From Amycolatopsis taiwanensis DSM 45107 (GTDB lineage: Bacteria; Actinomycetota; Actinomycetes; Mycobacteriales; Pseudonocardiaceae), in contig NZ_JAFB01000003.1 of NCBI RefSeq assembly GCF_000519205.1, forward strand, positions 81,427 to 145,426: 64,000 nt of DNA, read 5' to 3'. Shown one piece after another: positions 35,337-43,693 of this stretch (positions within the stretch are counted from its first letter, which is position 1; the number at the start of each line of letters is the position of its first letter). A program made the translations under genes and the position numbers. A model generated the notes under the pieces. That model worked only from the letters and a program-made list of their open reading frames with translations. It was not told where the DNA came from and did no database searches.

Positions 35337-36656
35337 CTACTTATAGGCATTGATGGTATTTCGCACGGCTGGCGGCAACGAAACCGGGACGGCAGATCCA
35401 GCCAGAAATGGAATACAGCTAACGTTCTCCGCCATCACGTCAACGGCCGCAGCAACATCAGCGCCCGTCAGTTCAGAGAGCAGCCTCATCAACGCATCAC
35501 GCACATAAAATCGGTTATGCGAGTTGCCAAGAACTAGCAGTTTTCTAACACACGTAGATTTAGCCTTCAGGTCCCGTAGATGAGGATAGGCGGCTACAAA
35601 GAAGTCTGCGATTACATCACAGAATGAGAAGGGGAAATTCCCTTCCGTTACATCGTCAAACAAGTACACCAGCTTGTCGACCGAGTCACTGGCATTGCGC
35701 TCCTTCACTGCCTGGAATACTCGACTATTGAAGAGGCTCATTAATTCAAGTAGCAGATGTTCGTCCGAGGAGTTTGCAAGCAAATCTGCATAGAGCTTAC
35801 TTGCGTCGTCGGAGTGTACGCCCGACTTAATGTTCAGAATATATTGCTCACACGAAAATTTAACGTTTCTGAAGGGATCTGCGTCAACGCCAGACACAAG
35901 TGAATTCAACTCGGCCTTCATGCTAGAGACCGAGTAGAAACGTCGGGAGCGATCGTTGTCCGTGGCTTTATCAATAATGTATCTAAACCGCTCCGGGATC
36001 GTCATTAGATCTAGATTTGGGAACGGATCATCGCCCGTAAGACAGAAGTAGAATATCTTACCTAGTGCGAAGACATCGGCGGTTTCGCCGATTCGATGAG
36101 CGTCCTTAAATTGCTCTGGCGCGGTGTATGCGATCGAGCCAAGACCTGTTCGAGTTCGGGTAATAGTAGTACTCTGAGAGTATTTGTCGAGGCAAAGCCC
36201 GAAATCAGCAACTACCCACTGTCCCAGACTAAAAGGGTCGCTTTGCAGAAATAATACATTGGCGGGCTTCAGGTCACGATGGAGGATCCCTTCACTGTGT
36301 GCGTACTCGATTGCATCCATAACAGAAAGCATGACCTCGACAGCTACCGACTCTTCAAACTTTCCTATTTCTCGCACTCGCCGATCAAGGGAATATTGGG
36401 CCACCGGCATGACATACCACGGCGGCCTCACGGTGAAATTGAACCCAATGACTGGCATTATGCCGCTGTGGATCAGCCTACTTTGAGTCCTCACCTCACG
36501 CTCAAAGCGTGAGATATACTCAGCATCGACAGTCGAATTGCCAGTTAGTAGCAGCTTCTTGGCAATGAATAACTTTTGAGATTCTGTCTCTTGTACCCGC
36601 CACAGTTCCCCCTGTCCCTCAGTCGTCAAATGCTCGACAAATCGGTACCTCGTCAT
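35337..36656 (-). CDS. Soluble Hanks-type Ser/Thr protein kinase
   Basis: This is a 439-aa kinase. The N-lobe has a glycine loop (TEGQGELW) and the ATP-binding Lys in FIAKKLL. The C-lobe has HRDLKPANVLF, the metal-binding ADFGLCLD and the activation-segment end AYTAPEQF. Residues 270-439 are a helical domain of unknown type (LLLELMSLFNSRVFQAVKERN). There is no membrane segment, PASTA or other extracellular sensor, unlike housekeeping actinobacterial Pkn proteins. The ATG at 36656 follows AGGGGAGG. The gene is AT-richer than most of the window, which points to horizontal transfer. A cytosolic kinase next to defence genes suggests an immune effector or signalling role; that is an inference. Confidence 0.85.
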   Translation of the reverse strand: MTRYRFVEHLTTEGQGELWRVQETESQKLFIAKKLLLTGNSTVDAEYISRFEREVRTQSRLIHSGIMPVIGFNFTVRPPWYVMPVAQYSLDRRVREIGKFEESVAVEVMLSVMDAIEYAHSEGILHRDLKPANVLFLQSDPFSLGQWVVADFGLCLDKYSQSTTITRTRTGLGSIAYTAPEQFKDAHRIGETADVFALGKIFYFCLTGDDPFPNLDLMTIPERFRYIIDKATDNDRSRRFYSVSSMKAELNSLVSGVDADPFRNVKFSCEQYILNIKSGVHSDDASKLYADLLANSSDEHLLLELMSLFNSRVFQAVKERNASDSVDKLVYLFDDVTEGNFPFSFCDVIADFFVAAYPHLRDLKAKSTCVRKLLVLGNSHNRFYVRDALMRLLSELTGADVAAAVDVMAENVSCIPFLAGSAVPVSLPPAVRNTINAYK

Positions 36657-37074
36657 AGCCTCCCCTAGCAAGGTCGAGCGGTGTCATACCCACGTCGAAC
36701 CACCGCGCTGGGTCGTTACAACTCACTGCCAGCGTTCGCCGTGCACGCTCGACGCTACCCGATGCCGCCGTGACTTCTCACGGTGCAGCGACTGAACCCG
36801 GAAAAGATCTAAAAGGCGAGGTCAGGGCAATTCTGCCGATCCGCTCACCGCCACAACCGAAGTTCGAACCCTCACCTACGACACAGGCGCACCCGAGCAT
36901 GGGCCTGCGGGCACAGCTACCGTCGATCTGTGCGATGATCAAGGTTGCAAGGCTGGCTCGCGATGCAGGGATGCGCTGTCGCCCTAGTCAAGGTACGAAT
37001 TTGCGCATAAAGTGCCAAAGCTGTCGACACGGTGGGGAGGCGAACTGATTCGTGTGGTCGGTATAATACGAAGT
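36657..37074. promoter_or_regulatory. Divergent promoter region, kinase and helical protein
   Basis: These 418 bp separate the divergent kinase and helical-protein genes. A TATAAT box (37062-37067) lies only 8 bp before the ATG at 37075, so the plus-strand gene may give a leaderless transcript. An open frame at 36770-37048 has no family resemblance or ribosome site and I do not call it. Confidence 0.4.
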
Positions 37075-38013
37075 ATGAACCAGTATAATAGCAGTGATGA
37101 GTTAGAGGATTTACCTCGATATCTTCAACGTTATCTGAAGACTCGGCATGCTCATATGGTGTTCCAGGGCGAGGAGGAAAAGGCATCGTTTTTGTCTTTT
37201 GCATTGGAGCAGCGCCAAGAGGTCGGCCTGCGATATCTTCGCGAAACTGCTGAACGTCTCAAGCTTCGCACCTTTCCCCTAGAAGAGTTACTTGAGACTC
37301 TGGGTCGCATTGAGCAGTGTAGCGAGCCGTCTCTTTTGGTTGGAGAGCTTGTCAAGCGAATAGAGGAATGTTCACAGGAAGAGGTTGACAAAATCGCAAA
37401 TACGCTAATGATCTTGGATACGGGCGATTATACCCCTGCTGGACGGTTAGTGATTGATCGTGCAGTGCAGAGGATTGTCCCGAAGCTCAATTCAGTGTCC
37501 AGTCGTGAGCTTGCCGTGAAGCTTGTTGTTAGTAAACGGGTAAATCGCAGGCGGGCTGCGTACAAATTTTTCAGATTGCGGGGACTGGATGACAGATCAC
37601 GCGCATTGCTTGTGAGTCAGTTAGACCACGATGCTCTGGAAGCCCCTGATCTCGTCGCGTGCGATACAGAATTGGTGCAACAGTTGGGACTGGGGCGAGT
37701 GTTGGATATGGCATCGAGTACCTACTACCGTATGCGAGCCATCCAATGCGCCATGGAGTTTCAGCCGCCGAGTGAGATTATGTTAGCTTGTAGTGAATAT
37801 CCACAGGAGATTGTGTGGGCAGTCTTTGAAAAGCACCAAAAGGAGTATCTACCGTACATGATGAGGTTGCTTGATGAGTATAGATCGGATGCGTACCTTT
37901 TGAATAGAATTCTAGGCTGCATCGGTAAGATCGGTGGTAGTGATGAAATTATAGAAGCCCTCGAAACCGTTACTGGAAAGTTGGATAACGCGGTCGGTCT
38001 TGAGTGTTCTTAA
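37075..38013 (+). CDS. Unrecognised all-helical, HEAT-like protein
   Basis: I do not recognise this 312-aa protein. It is almost entirely helical, with repeating units of 30-40 residues (SPRYLQ-like LPRYLQRYL; LEELLETLGRIEQC; SRELAVKLVVSKRVNRRRAAYKFF; RMRAIQCAMEF; LLNRILGCIGKIGG) that resemble HEAT repeats, a scaffold for protein or nucleic-acid binding. There is no signal peptide or membrane segment. Codon use is strikingly AT-rich for this genome. It is read divergently from the soluble kinase with the same low GC, so the two probably arrived together and may be partners (substrate and kinase, or sensor and effector). The ATG at 37075 may start a leaderless mRNA; GTG 37054 is an alternative. 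Confidence 0.6.
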   Translation: MNQYNSSDELEDLPRYLQRYLKTRHAHMVFQGEEEKASFLSFALEQRQEVGLRYLRETAERLKLRTFPLEELLETLGRIEQCSEPSLLVGELVKRIEECSQEEVDKIANTLMILDTGDYTPAGRLVIDRAVQRIVPKLNSVSSRELAVKLVVSKRVNRRRAAYKFFRLRGLDDRSRALLVSQLDHDALEAPDLVACDTELVQQLGLGRVLDMASSTYYRMRAIQCAMEFQPPSEIMLACSEYPQEIVWAVFEKHQKEYLPYMMRLLDEYRSDAYLLNRILGCIGKIGGSDEIIEALETVTGKLDNAVGLECS

Positions 38014-38143
38014 AGTTCGTAGTGCGTTCTCTCGCTAGAACTAGACTCTGGGACTATGGGTTAGACGTGACCACTCCGGCAGGTGCCCTTACGGAGCATT
38101 TCGGCAGAAGTTGCCTCGTCGACGATTCGATTTCGTGGAAAAA

Positions 38144-38803
38144 TCACCGCTCGTAAGGGTTGCGCGTACCTCGCTCGTGTATGGTGAGCACGAAGGTTCC
38201 TTTGGAACGAAGCGTGTAAACAAGTCCTTGTCGCCGTAGTTCCTCTGTTGCTCGTCGGGCGGTGGCAAGCGCAACACCATACTCGTCTGCGAGGCGGCGT
38301 TCTGCTGGTAGTGGTTTGTTCGGTGGGATTTCGCCTGTGATGATCATGCGCGCGAGGTGGTCGGCAAGCAGTTCGTATCGGTAGCGCAGAGGGTTGCCGT
38401 TGGGATCGAACTTGCGTGAGTTCCATCCCTGCGTTCCAGCGGTAGTCAAGTCCGTCGCGGACGCAACTTGACAGTTCGGCTCGGCGGGTGACGAACTGTT
38501 GTCGTGCGGCCTGACGTTTTTCGACGGATCGCCATCTTTAATTTGATGGAGAACAGGGCTGCTTTCGGGCTGCAAGAGTTCTTGGTAGTGGATTGGGCGG
38601 GACGCCCGGCTTACGCATACCTCGCATGGCATCCCGGTTATCTCGTTGAGGGCTTCGAGATCTATCGGGTTGAAGCGCTTGTTGCACAGGGCAATCACGT
38701 GGCCGTTCGCGGCTCGGTGGTGGTGTGCGTCGAAGAGGTGGACCATTCGCTCTCGTTCGCCGACCGTTCCTTGCCGGGGACGGGCCATCACAAGCGTCGT
38801 CAT
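38144..38803 (-). CDS. GntR-type regulator with N-terminal Cys/His extension (KorSA-like)
   Basis: This is a 219-aa protein. Residues 135-210 are a GntR winged helix (YRYELLADHLARMIITGEIPP; PLPAERRLADEYGVALATARRA; LRSKGTFVL). Residues 20-70 form a separate segment, HLFDAHHHRAANGHVIALC...MPCEVC, whose His and two Cys pairs suggest a small zinc-binding unit. pSAM2-type integrative elements of actinomycetes carry a GntR repressor (KorSA) that controls replication and transfer genes; the position at the left edge of such an element fits that role. A linker rich in Ser/Pro/Asp joins the two parts. Confidence 0.7.
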   Translation of the reverse strand: MTTLVMARPRQGTVGERERMVHLFDAHHHRAANGHVIALCNKRFNPIDLEALNEITGMPCEVCVSRASRPIHYQELLQPESSPVLHQIKDGDPSKNVRPHDNSSSPAEPNCQVASATDLTTAGTQGWNSRKFDPNGNPLRYRYELLADHLARMIITGEIPPNKPLPAERRLADEYGVALATARRATEELRRQGLVYTLRSKGTFVLTIHERGTRNPYER

Positions 38804-38932
38804 CGAAGAAGCTCCCGCGTCGTGGGTGGGTATGGGTGGTGAAGACGGAGATCAGCTTTCCGACGACCGACGGCAGTGGGGATGACATGAGTAGGCCATG
38901 GTCGGGCCGTATGGCGGCAGGCCGCGGTGAGG

Positions 38933-39115
38933 GACGAGACGCGACGGCAGGACCAGGTTCGGAGCGTTCAGCAGTGGGCCGGCGCTGTCCGGCCCGTCCC
39001 GCTGTGGCTGATTCGGGACAGGTTGCTTGGGACGGATGAATAGACCACTGACCTGGGAGATCACGCCTCGGTAGAGCATGGGACGACCTACGGGAGGCTG
39101 TCCCGTGCGTCCCGT
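38933..39115. repeat. Cluster of GGGAC/GTCCC hexamer-like repeats
   Basis: Seven copies of GGGACR or its complement (at about 38933, 38996, 39014, 39029, 39079, 39100 and 39109) fall in the 425-bp gap between the GntR and the first Nudix gene, including the tandem TGTCCCGTG-CGTCCCGTA. No gene is evident in this gap. It could be a multi-site operator for the GntR regulator or an iteron-type origin. Confidence 0.45.
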
Positions 39116-39210
39116 AAATGTGTCCAGGCACCTATACAGCGGACGCTCGTCAGGACGGACAGAGAGTTGGTGTTCTGTCTTTGTCCTCGGCCGCTGGTTC
39201 AGTAGGTGAC

Positions 39211-39221
39211 GTGTGACACAC
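39211..39221. promoter_or_regulatory. GTGTG-A-CACAC palindrome
   Basis: A perfect 11-bp palindrome ends 8 bp before the ATG of the Nudix-like gene at 39229, a position suited to a repressor site. Confidence 0.4.
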
Positions 39222-39228
39222 TGAAATC

Positions 39229-40893
39229 ATGTCCGTTTCAGCGCGTGAACAGCTCGACCGGCCGACGAGCCACTATCGCACCGTGCTTGAGCAAAAGATC
39301 AGGGAGCGGCGGCTGACGCTCGAAGAGTTCGTCGAGTTCGCCGAGGTCTTCGCACGTGAGCATGGGGAGCGCGGCACCTTGAGCCTTCGCCACCTGAAAC
39401 GGTTGGTTGCGGCTCGCGGGGAGAACGGTGCGCCGTTGGGTCCGCTTCGCCCGGCGACTGCGCGACTGCTCGAAAAGATCTTCGGTCTCGCCGTAGACGA
39501 TCTTTTGAAGCCTCCTGAGGAGTCCGCCGGGGGGCAGGTCGAGGCCGGGCGAGCTTCGGTAGCACGTCCTGTAGGCCGGTCGAGGGAGGTGGAGAGGGCT
39601 CAGCCTGCCGTGGCGCTGGCGTCCGCTTTCGAGTGGTTGGACAAGCGTGCGGGGTGGATTCCGGACACCGCTCGGCGGAAGGTCAGCGCGCGGGCGGCGA
39701 AGCTGGACACGGGTAACACGCTCGATCGGCGGGCTCGGCGTGCCCGCGTCGACCGTGGTCAGGTTGCGCGTGCCCTGCTGAACTACTACGGCGATCGGTT
39801 ACCAGGACACGACCCGTATCGCGTGCGGTGCGACGGTCGACTGATGTCGATGAGTGTGGTCACCCGGCGCGGCTGGCTCGATGTAGCGAGCCCGCTTGAT
39901 GCCGAGCATGAGCGGTTGGAGTTGGTCAGCACGGAGCACGGTGGCGAGGTGCTTGACGACATCGGGGCGCGGCGGGCCGTGGACCGGCTTGCCGAGGCGG
40001 TCGCATTGGGCGTGCGGGTGACCGACTCCCAGGTCTACCGGCTGCTGGAAGTCGGTGTGGAGCATGGCTCACTGTCGGGGGCGCTCGGCGTCGCGCCGTT
40101 CATCGAGTACGCGCTGACGGCCGACCTGCTCGAAGGCGAGTTGGTCGATGCATTGGCCACGGTCGGCGAGGCTCGGCGTGACGAGTTGCCGCTACGCGGG
40201 CGGTACCTGCCGGATCTGAAGTCGGTTTTCGACGTCTCGGGACGGTTGTGCGCCGGGGGCGCGCTGGCCCTGTGTGCGGTTGCCCGGCCGACTGACCCGT
40301 ACCGGGGCAAGGCCGATTACGCGATTCTGGTGCAAGAGCGGTCCGGGAGCGTGCTGAACTCGGCGGGGCGGTTGTCGGTGATTCCGAAGGCGTTCCATCA
40401 GCCGTTGAAGGATGTTCGCGCGGACGTGTCGATCCGGTCGACGTTGCTGCGGGAGATGGAAGAGGAGTTGTTCGGCCGTAGCGAGGTGGACAGCACGCTC
40501 GGCGGGCAGCGCGCGGCGGCGCCGATGCATCCGCATCGATTGTCCGAACCGATGCGGTGGCTGATGGAAGAGCCCGACCGGCTGAGGATCGAGTGCACGG
40601 GGTTCGGGCTCAATCTGGTCAGCGGAAACTACGAGTTCGCCGGGCTCATCGTGATCGAGGACGAGGAGTTTTGGCCGCTCTACGGCGGCCACGTCGAGGC
40701 CAACTGGGAGTCAGCCGGACTGCGGGTTTACTCCAGTTTGGATCGTGAGCTGACAAACCAGACGATCACGGATGAAACCTGGAGTAACGAAGGGCTTTTC
40801 GCGTTGTTGCAAGGGTTTCGACGACTCGCGGAGATCGGCGGGGAGCGCGTTAACCTGCCGGTCGTCGAACTGGATGCCGAGTCATGCCGATGA
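39229..40893 (+). CDS. HTH-Nudix protein, Pif-like (paralogue 1)
   Basis: This is a 554-aa protein. Residues 15-95 are an XRE-like helical domain. The region from 140 onward is shared with the gene at 41232-42797: WLDKRAGW...TARRKVSARAAKLD, DRRARRARVDRGQVARALLNYYGD, then GLCAGG-like LCAGGALALCAVARPTDPYRG, and a Nudix-type box around RSTLLREMEEELFGR (residues 405-419) with the canonical upstream Glu missing. pSAM2 Pif, a Nudix protein that blocks transfer into cells already holding the element, is the closest functional model I know. It is convergent with a cupin-Nudix operon, with overlapping 3' ends. Confidence 0.7.
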   Translation: MSVSAREQLDRPTSHYRTVLEQKIRERRLTLEEFVEFAEVFAREHGERGTLSLRHLKRLVAARGENGAPLGPLRPATARLLEKIFGLAVDDLLKPPEESAGGQVEAGRASVARPVGRSREVERAQPAVALASAFEWLDKRAGWIPDTARRKVSARAAKLDTGNTLDRRARRARVDRGQVARALLNYYGDRLPGHDPYRVRCDGRLMSMSVVTRRGWLDVASPLDAEHERLELVSTEHGGEVLDDIGARRAVDRLAEAVALGVRVTDSQVYRLLEVGVEHGSLSGALGVAPFIEYALTADLLEGELVDALATVGEARRDELPLRGRYLPDLKSVFDVSGRLCAGGALALCAVARPTDPYRGKADYAILVQERSGSVLNSAGRLSVIPKAFHQPLKDVRADVSIRSTLLREMEEELFGRSEVDSTLGGQRAAAPMHPHRLSEPMRWLMEEPDRLRIECTGFGLNLVSGNYEFAGLIVIEDEEFWPLYGGHVEANWESAGLRVYSSLDRELTNQTITDETWSNEGLFALLQGFRRLAEIGGERVNLPVVELDAESCR

Positions 40894-41247
40894 CGGCCAC
40901 CGGACGGTGATCACGACGGCATCCGTGATCGCTTCCCATGAGTGGTCGATGCCCGGCCCCCACATGACGTAATCGCCTTGCCGCTGCATGGTGACGCTGC
41001 CCTCGGTGAGGTCGATCCGGAACGTGCCTTCGACGAGCAGGACGAGAGTCGTCCGCTGGTCGTCGGACGTCCAGTCGGGGCGCTTGTCTCCGGCCGGATG
41101 GATGCCCCACTTGACCTCAACATCCTTCGTAGAGCGGACATCCTCGGGCGGGTTGATGAAGTGGCCGACGAGCCACCCGCGCGTGTCTAGGCCGTCGTCT
41201 GCGGCGTTGCCGCTGTGCCACTGGGCACCCACTACGAAATCTCCCAT
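40882..41247 (-). CDS. Small cupin protein
   Basis: This is a 121-aa single-domain cupin. The barrel strands read VKWGIHPAGDKRPDW (metal site region with His), TTLVLLVEGTFRIDL and GDYVMWGPGIDHSWEAI (second motif with His). It may bind a metal or small ligand; an enzymatic function is not evident. The ATG at 41247 overlaps the stop of the preceding Nudix-like gene by 16 bp, so the two are translationally coupled. Its 3' end overlaps the end of the opposite Nudix paralogue by 12 bp. Confidence 0.7.
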   Translation of the reverse strand: MGDFVVGAQWHSGNAADDGLDTRGWLVGHFINPPEDVRSTKDVEVKWGIHPAGDKRPDWTSDDQRTTLVLLVEGTFRIDLTEGSVTMQRQGDYVMWGPGIDHSWEAITDAVVITVRWPSSA

Positions 41248-42797
41248 TCGATCGAAGGCAGGTTCACCCGGTCCCCGCCGATCCGTTCGAGCCGCCGCAA
41301 GCCCTGGAGCAGCGCGAACAGTCCTTCGTTGCTCCACGCTACATCGCTGATCAACTCGGTCAGCAGAGGCCGGTCAAGGGTCGAGTACTGGCGAAGCGTT
41401 GAGGACTCCCAGTTGGCCTCGATCACGCCGCCGTACCGCGTCCAGAACTGGTCATCGTCAATGACGATGAGCCCGGGGAACTCGTAGTTGCCGCTGACCA
41501 GATTCAGTCCGAACCCTGTGCACTCGATCCTCAGCTGGCCGGGCTCCTCCATGAGCCATCGCATCGGCTCGGACAGGCGGCTCGGGTGCATCGGGTCGGC
41601 AACGCGCTGGTCGGACACGGTGTTGTCGATGTCGTCGCGGCCAAACAGCTCTTCTTCCATCTCGCGCCGGAGCGTCGCGCCGATCCGGGCATCCGCGCGA
41701 TAGTCGGTCAGCGGTTGGTGGAAGCCCTTCGGGATGACGGCCAGTTGGCGCGCGGCGTTGACGACGTGGGCGGAGCGTTCCTGCACCAGGAGCACGTAAT
41801 CGGCCGGTCCGCGGAACGGGTCGGCCGGGCGGGCGATGGCGCAGAGGGCGAGGGTTCCCCCGGCACAGAGTCGGTTGGAGACGTCGAGGACGGCCGAGAC
41901 GTCGGGTAAGTGCCGGTCGCGGAGCGGGGACGAGCCGGGTTCGGGGAGCTGGCCGGCGGCGAGGGCGTCGACCAACTCTCCTTCGAGCAGGTCCATGGTC
42001 AGCGCGTACGTGATGAAGCGGCTGATGCCGAGGGAACCGCTGATCGTGCCGTGGCCGACGTCGATACCGGTGAGCCGGTACAGCGGCATGTCCACAAGCC
42101 GGGTTCCCAGGGCGAGAGTTTCGGCGAGGCGCTGAGCAGCGCGTCCGGCGGCTTGCTCGTCGAGGGTGCGGTCTTGCTCTACGGCGCCAGAAAGCGTGAG
42201 GCCGTCGTGACCGGCGATCAGCGGGCAGTCGAGGTCCAGCCATTCGGGCCGCGTGAGGATGCTGGTTACGGTGTCGGGTCCGACGTGGCGGGCGGTGTAG
42301 TAGCCGAAACCGTCCGGGCGGTCTGAGTAGTACTGCCGGAGAGCGTCCGCGACTTGGCGTTGATTGACTCGGCTTCGGCGGGCTGCGCGGTCCTTGAGTG
42401 CATGCACGTCGAGGCTGGCGAGCCTTGAGGCAACGTCGCGCCGGGCGGTTCCGGCGGGCCAGCCGGTGTGTTTGTCGATCCAATCAAGCGCGGCGCTGAT
42501 GTTCGGATCAGCGCTGAGCCGCTGTTCGGCGTCGATGGCCTTGGCGTCCTGCGCTGGAGGTTCGGCGTTACCGACGAGCGCGGCGAAACGCTCTTTCACG
42601 GCGGCTGGAGCCTGCTCGAAAGTGGTGTCGAGAAGCTGTTGCATCTCGGATTTCGGGCGCAGCGTCGGCTTTTGGTGCCACGCGGCGACGGTGCGCACGC
42701 CGATTCCCAGGCGTTCGGCGAAGGATTCGTTACTCAGGCGCAAAGCGGCTTGCAGCGCGCATGCCGTTTCGCCAGTCCAGCCAGTTACCGGATTCAT
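41232..42797 (-). CDS. HTH-Nudix protein, Pif-like (paralogue 2)
   Basis: This is a 521-aa protein with a clear N-terminal XRE helix-turn-helix (LRLSNESFAERLGIGVRTVAAWHQ, cut here to FAERLGIGVRTVAAWHQ) and a C-terminal 370-residue region homologous to the gene at 39229-40893, including WIDKHTGWPAGTARRDVASRLASLD and the Nudix-type REMEEELFGRDD. The N-terminal domains of the two paralogues differ more than the C-terminal ones. It is the first gene of a two-gene operon with the cupin. The promoter region holds repeated ATGCA motifs. I infer a regulatory or immunity role in the integrative element, as for Pif of pSAM2. Confidence 0.7.
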   Translation of the reverse strand: MNPVTGWTGETACALQAALRLSNESFAERLGIGVRTVAAWHQKPTLRPKSEMQQLLDTTFEQAPAAVKERFAALVGNAEPPAQDAKAIDAEQRLSADPNISAALDWIDKHTGWPAGTARRDVASRLASLDVHALKDRAARRSRVNQRQVADALRQYYSDRPDGFGYYTARHVGPDTVTSILTRPEWLDLDCPLIAGHDGLTLSGAVEQDRTLDEQAAGRAAQRLAETLALGTRLVDMPLYRLTGIDVGHGTISGSLGISRFITYALTMDLLEGELVDALAAGQLPEPGSSPLRDRHLPDVSAVLDVSNRLCAGGTLALCAIARPADPFRGPADYVLLVQERSAHVVNAARQLAVIPKGFHQPLTDYRADARIGATLRREMEEELFGRDDIDNTVSDQRVADPMHPSRLSEPMRWLMEEPGQLRIECTGFGLNLVSGNYEFPGLIVIDDDQFWTRYGGVIEANWESSTLRQYSTLDRPLLTELISDVAWSNEGLFALLQGLRRLERIGGDRVNLPSIEWEIS

Positions 42798-42836
42798 CTC
42801 GTCATGGCCTCCGAAACGGCGTTATGCATTGGACCT

Positions 42837-42872
42837 GCACTAGTCATGCACGCGATGCGCACTGATGATGCA
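42837..42872. promoter_or_regulatory. Imperfect repeats before the Nudix-cupin operon
   Basis: GCACTAGTCATGCA (42837-42850) and GCACTGATGATGCA (42859-42872) match at 11 of 14 positions, and a further ATGCAT lies nearby at about 42834. They sit 40-75 bp before the ATG at 42797 and could bind the XRE domain of the operon's own product. Confidence 0.35.
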
Positions 42873-42935
42873 TGGGTTCCGACCGGAATTCGCAGTGGAA
42901 TTGTCGGTATGGAAAAGCTCGGAAAGCACGAGGCG

Positions 42936-43319
42936 CTACCGCTTCCGGCGGACATGCTCGATCACCGTCGCGAGGTCGGCTTTCAGGTCGTCGAGGCGGT
43001 CGGTGATCTCGTCCATGCGGCGTTCGAGAGCGTCCAGCCTGGACCACAGCGTGTCGCCGCGGTCAGTCACTGGCTCGTCCGGCGCCGGCGGCTTACGGCC
43101 GTGCAGGACGGCGTCGAGGTGCTGCGGATGCCAACCGAGGGCGACGGACAGGGATTCCAGGGTTCGGGGGCTGCGGCGCCGCTCGATGACGTGGTGCTGG
43201 ATTTCGCGGACGACGGCCTGCGAGACATTCGAACGCTTGGCAAGCTCGCGCTGAAGCCATCCAAGCTCGTTCACGCGCTCGTTGATGGCCTTGGCGACTG
43301 CCGCCCAATCCTCCGACAT
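42936..43319 (-). CDS. XRE-family regulator with coiled-coil tail
   Basis: This is a 127-aa protein. Residues 5-65 are a helix-turn-helix domain (LGWLQRELAKRSNVSQAVVREIQ; TLESLSVALGW), and residues 95-127 are a heptad-rich coiled coil (LDALERRMDEITDRLDDLKADL) suited to dimerisation. I chose the ATG at 43319, after GGAGG, over longer in-frame starts whose sequence is not conserved-looking. It is read divergently from the excisionase-transfer operon and on the same strand as the Nudix-cupin operon, so it probably keeps the transfer operon off. Confidence 0.75.
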   Translation of the reverse strand: MSEDWAAVAKAINERVNELGWLQRELAKRSNVSQAVVREIQHHVIERRRSPRTLESLSVALGWHPQHLDAVLHGRKPPAPDEPVTDRGDTLWSRLDALERRMDEITDRLDDLKADLATVIEHVRRKR

Positions 43320-43429
43320 CCATTCCTCCGCGCTCCGCCTCGCCGACGAGGTTAGCGGTTCCGCTCCATAGCGCGGCACGACGCGGCGGCTTAGCCCTCG
43401 CGCTCGACCAAACACCCCCTTCTCGAAGC

Positions 43430-43461
43430 TGAAATCAACAACCTCTTATTGAAATCAACAA
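43430..43461 (+). repeat. Two TGAAATCAACAA direct repeats
   Basis: Perfect 12-bp repeats at 43430-43441 and 43450-43461, 20 bp apart (two helical turns), precede the excisionase gene by 17 bp. The spacing places both on the same face of the DNA, as expected for a regulator or excisionase site in the divergent promoter. Confidence 0.55.
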
Positions 43462-43477
43462 ACAAGGGACTTTCACC

Positions 43478-43693
43478 ATGAGTACATCCATGTCCAAAAA
43501 CAGGCGACCCGCGTACTACACGGTTCGGGAAACGGCCTGGATTCTCGGCATCGAACAGTCGCGCGTCTCCCGCGCGATCCGGCTCGGCGAGCTGCGCGCC
43601 GTAGCGCGCAACGGGCGTGTTCTGGTGTCGGGCAACGTGCTTGCGCGGCTTCTCGGCGAGCCGGGCGACAGCGGTTCCGGGGGTGCGCAGTGA
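43478..43693 (+). CDS. Excisionase/MerR-type HTH protein
   Basis: This is a 71-aa protein with a winged-helix excisionase fold: YYTVRETAWILGIEQSRVSRAI followed by LGELRAVARNGRVLVSGNVLARLL. Such proteins bend DNA to favour excision by the element's integrase or act as small activators. It begins the plus-strand transfer operon. The GTG of the WhiB-like gene overlaps its stop (GTGA). Confidence 0.8.
   Translation: MSTSMSKNRRPAYYTVRETAWILGIEQSRVSRAIRLGELRAVARNGRVLVSGNVLARLLGEPGDSGSGGAQ

Noticed and set aside
36770..37048. Small open frame between the kinase and the helical protein
   Set aside because: It has no ribosome site, an unconvincing composition and overlaps the likely promoter of the next gene.
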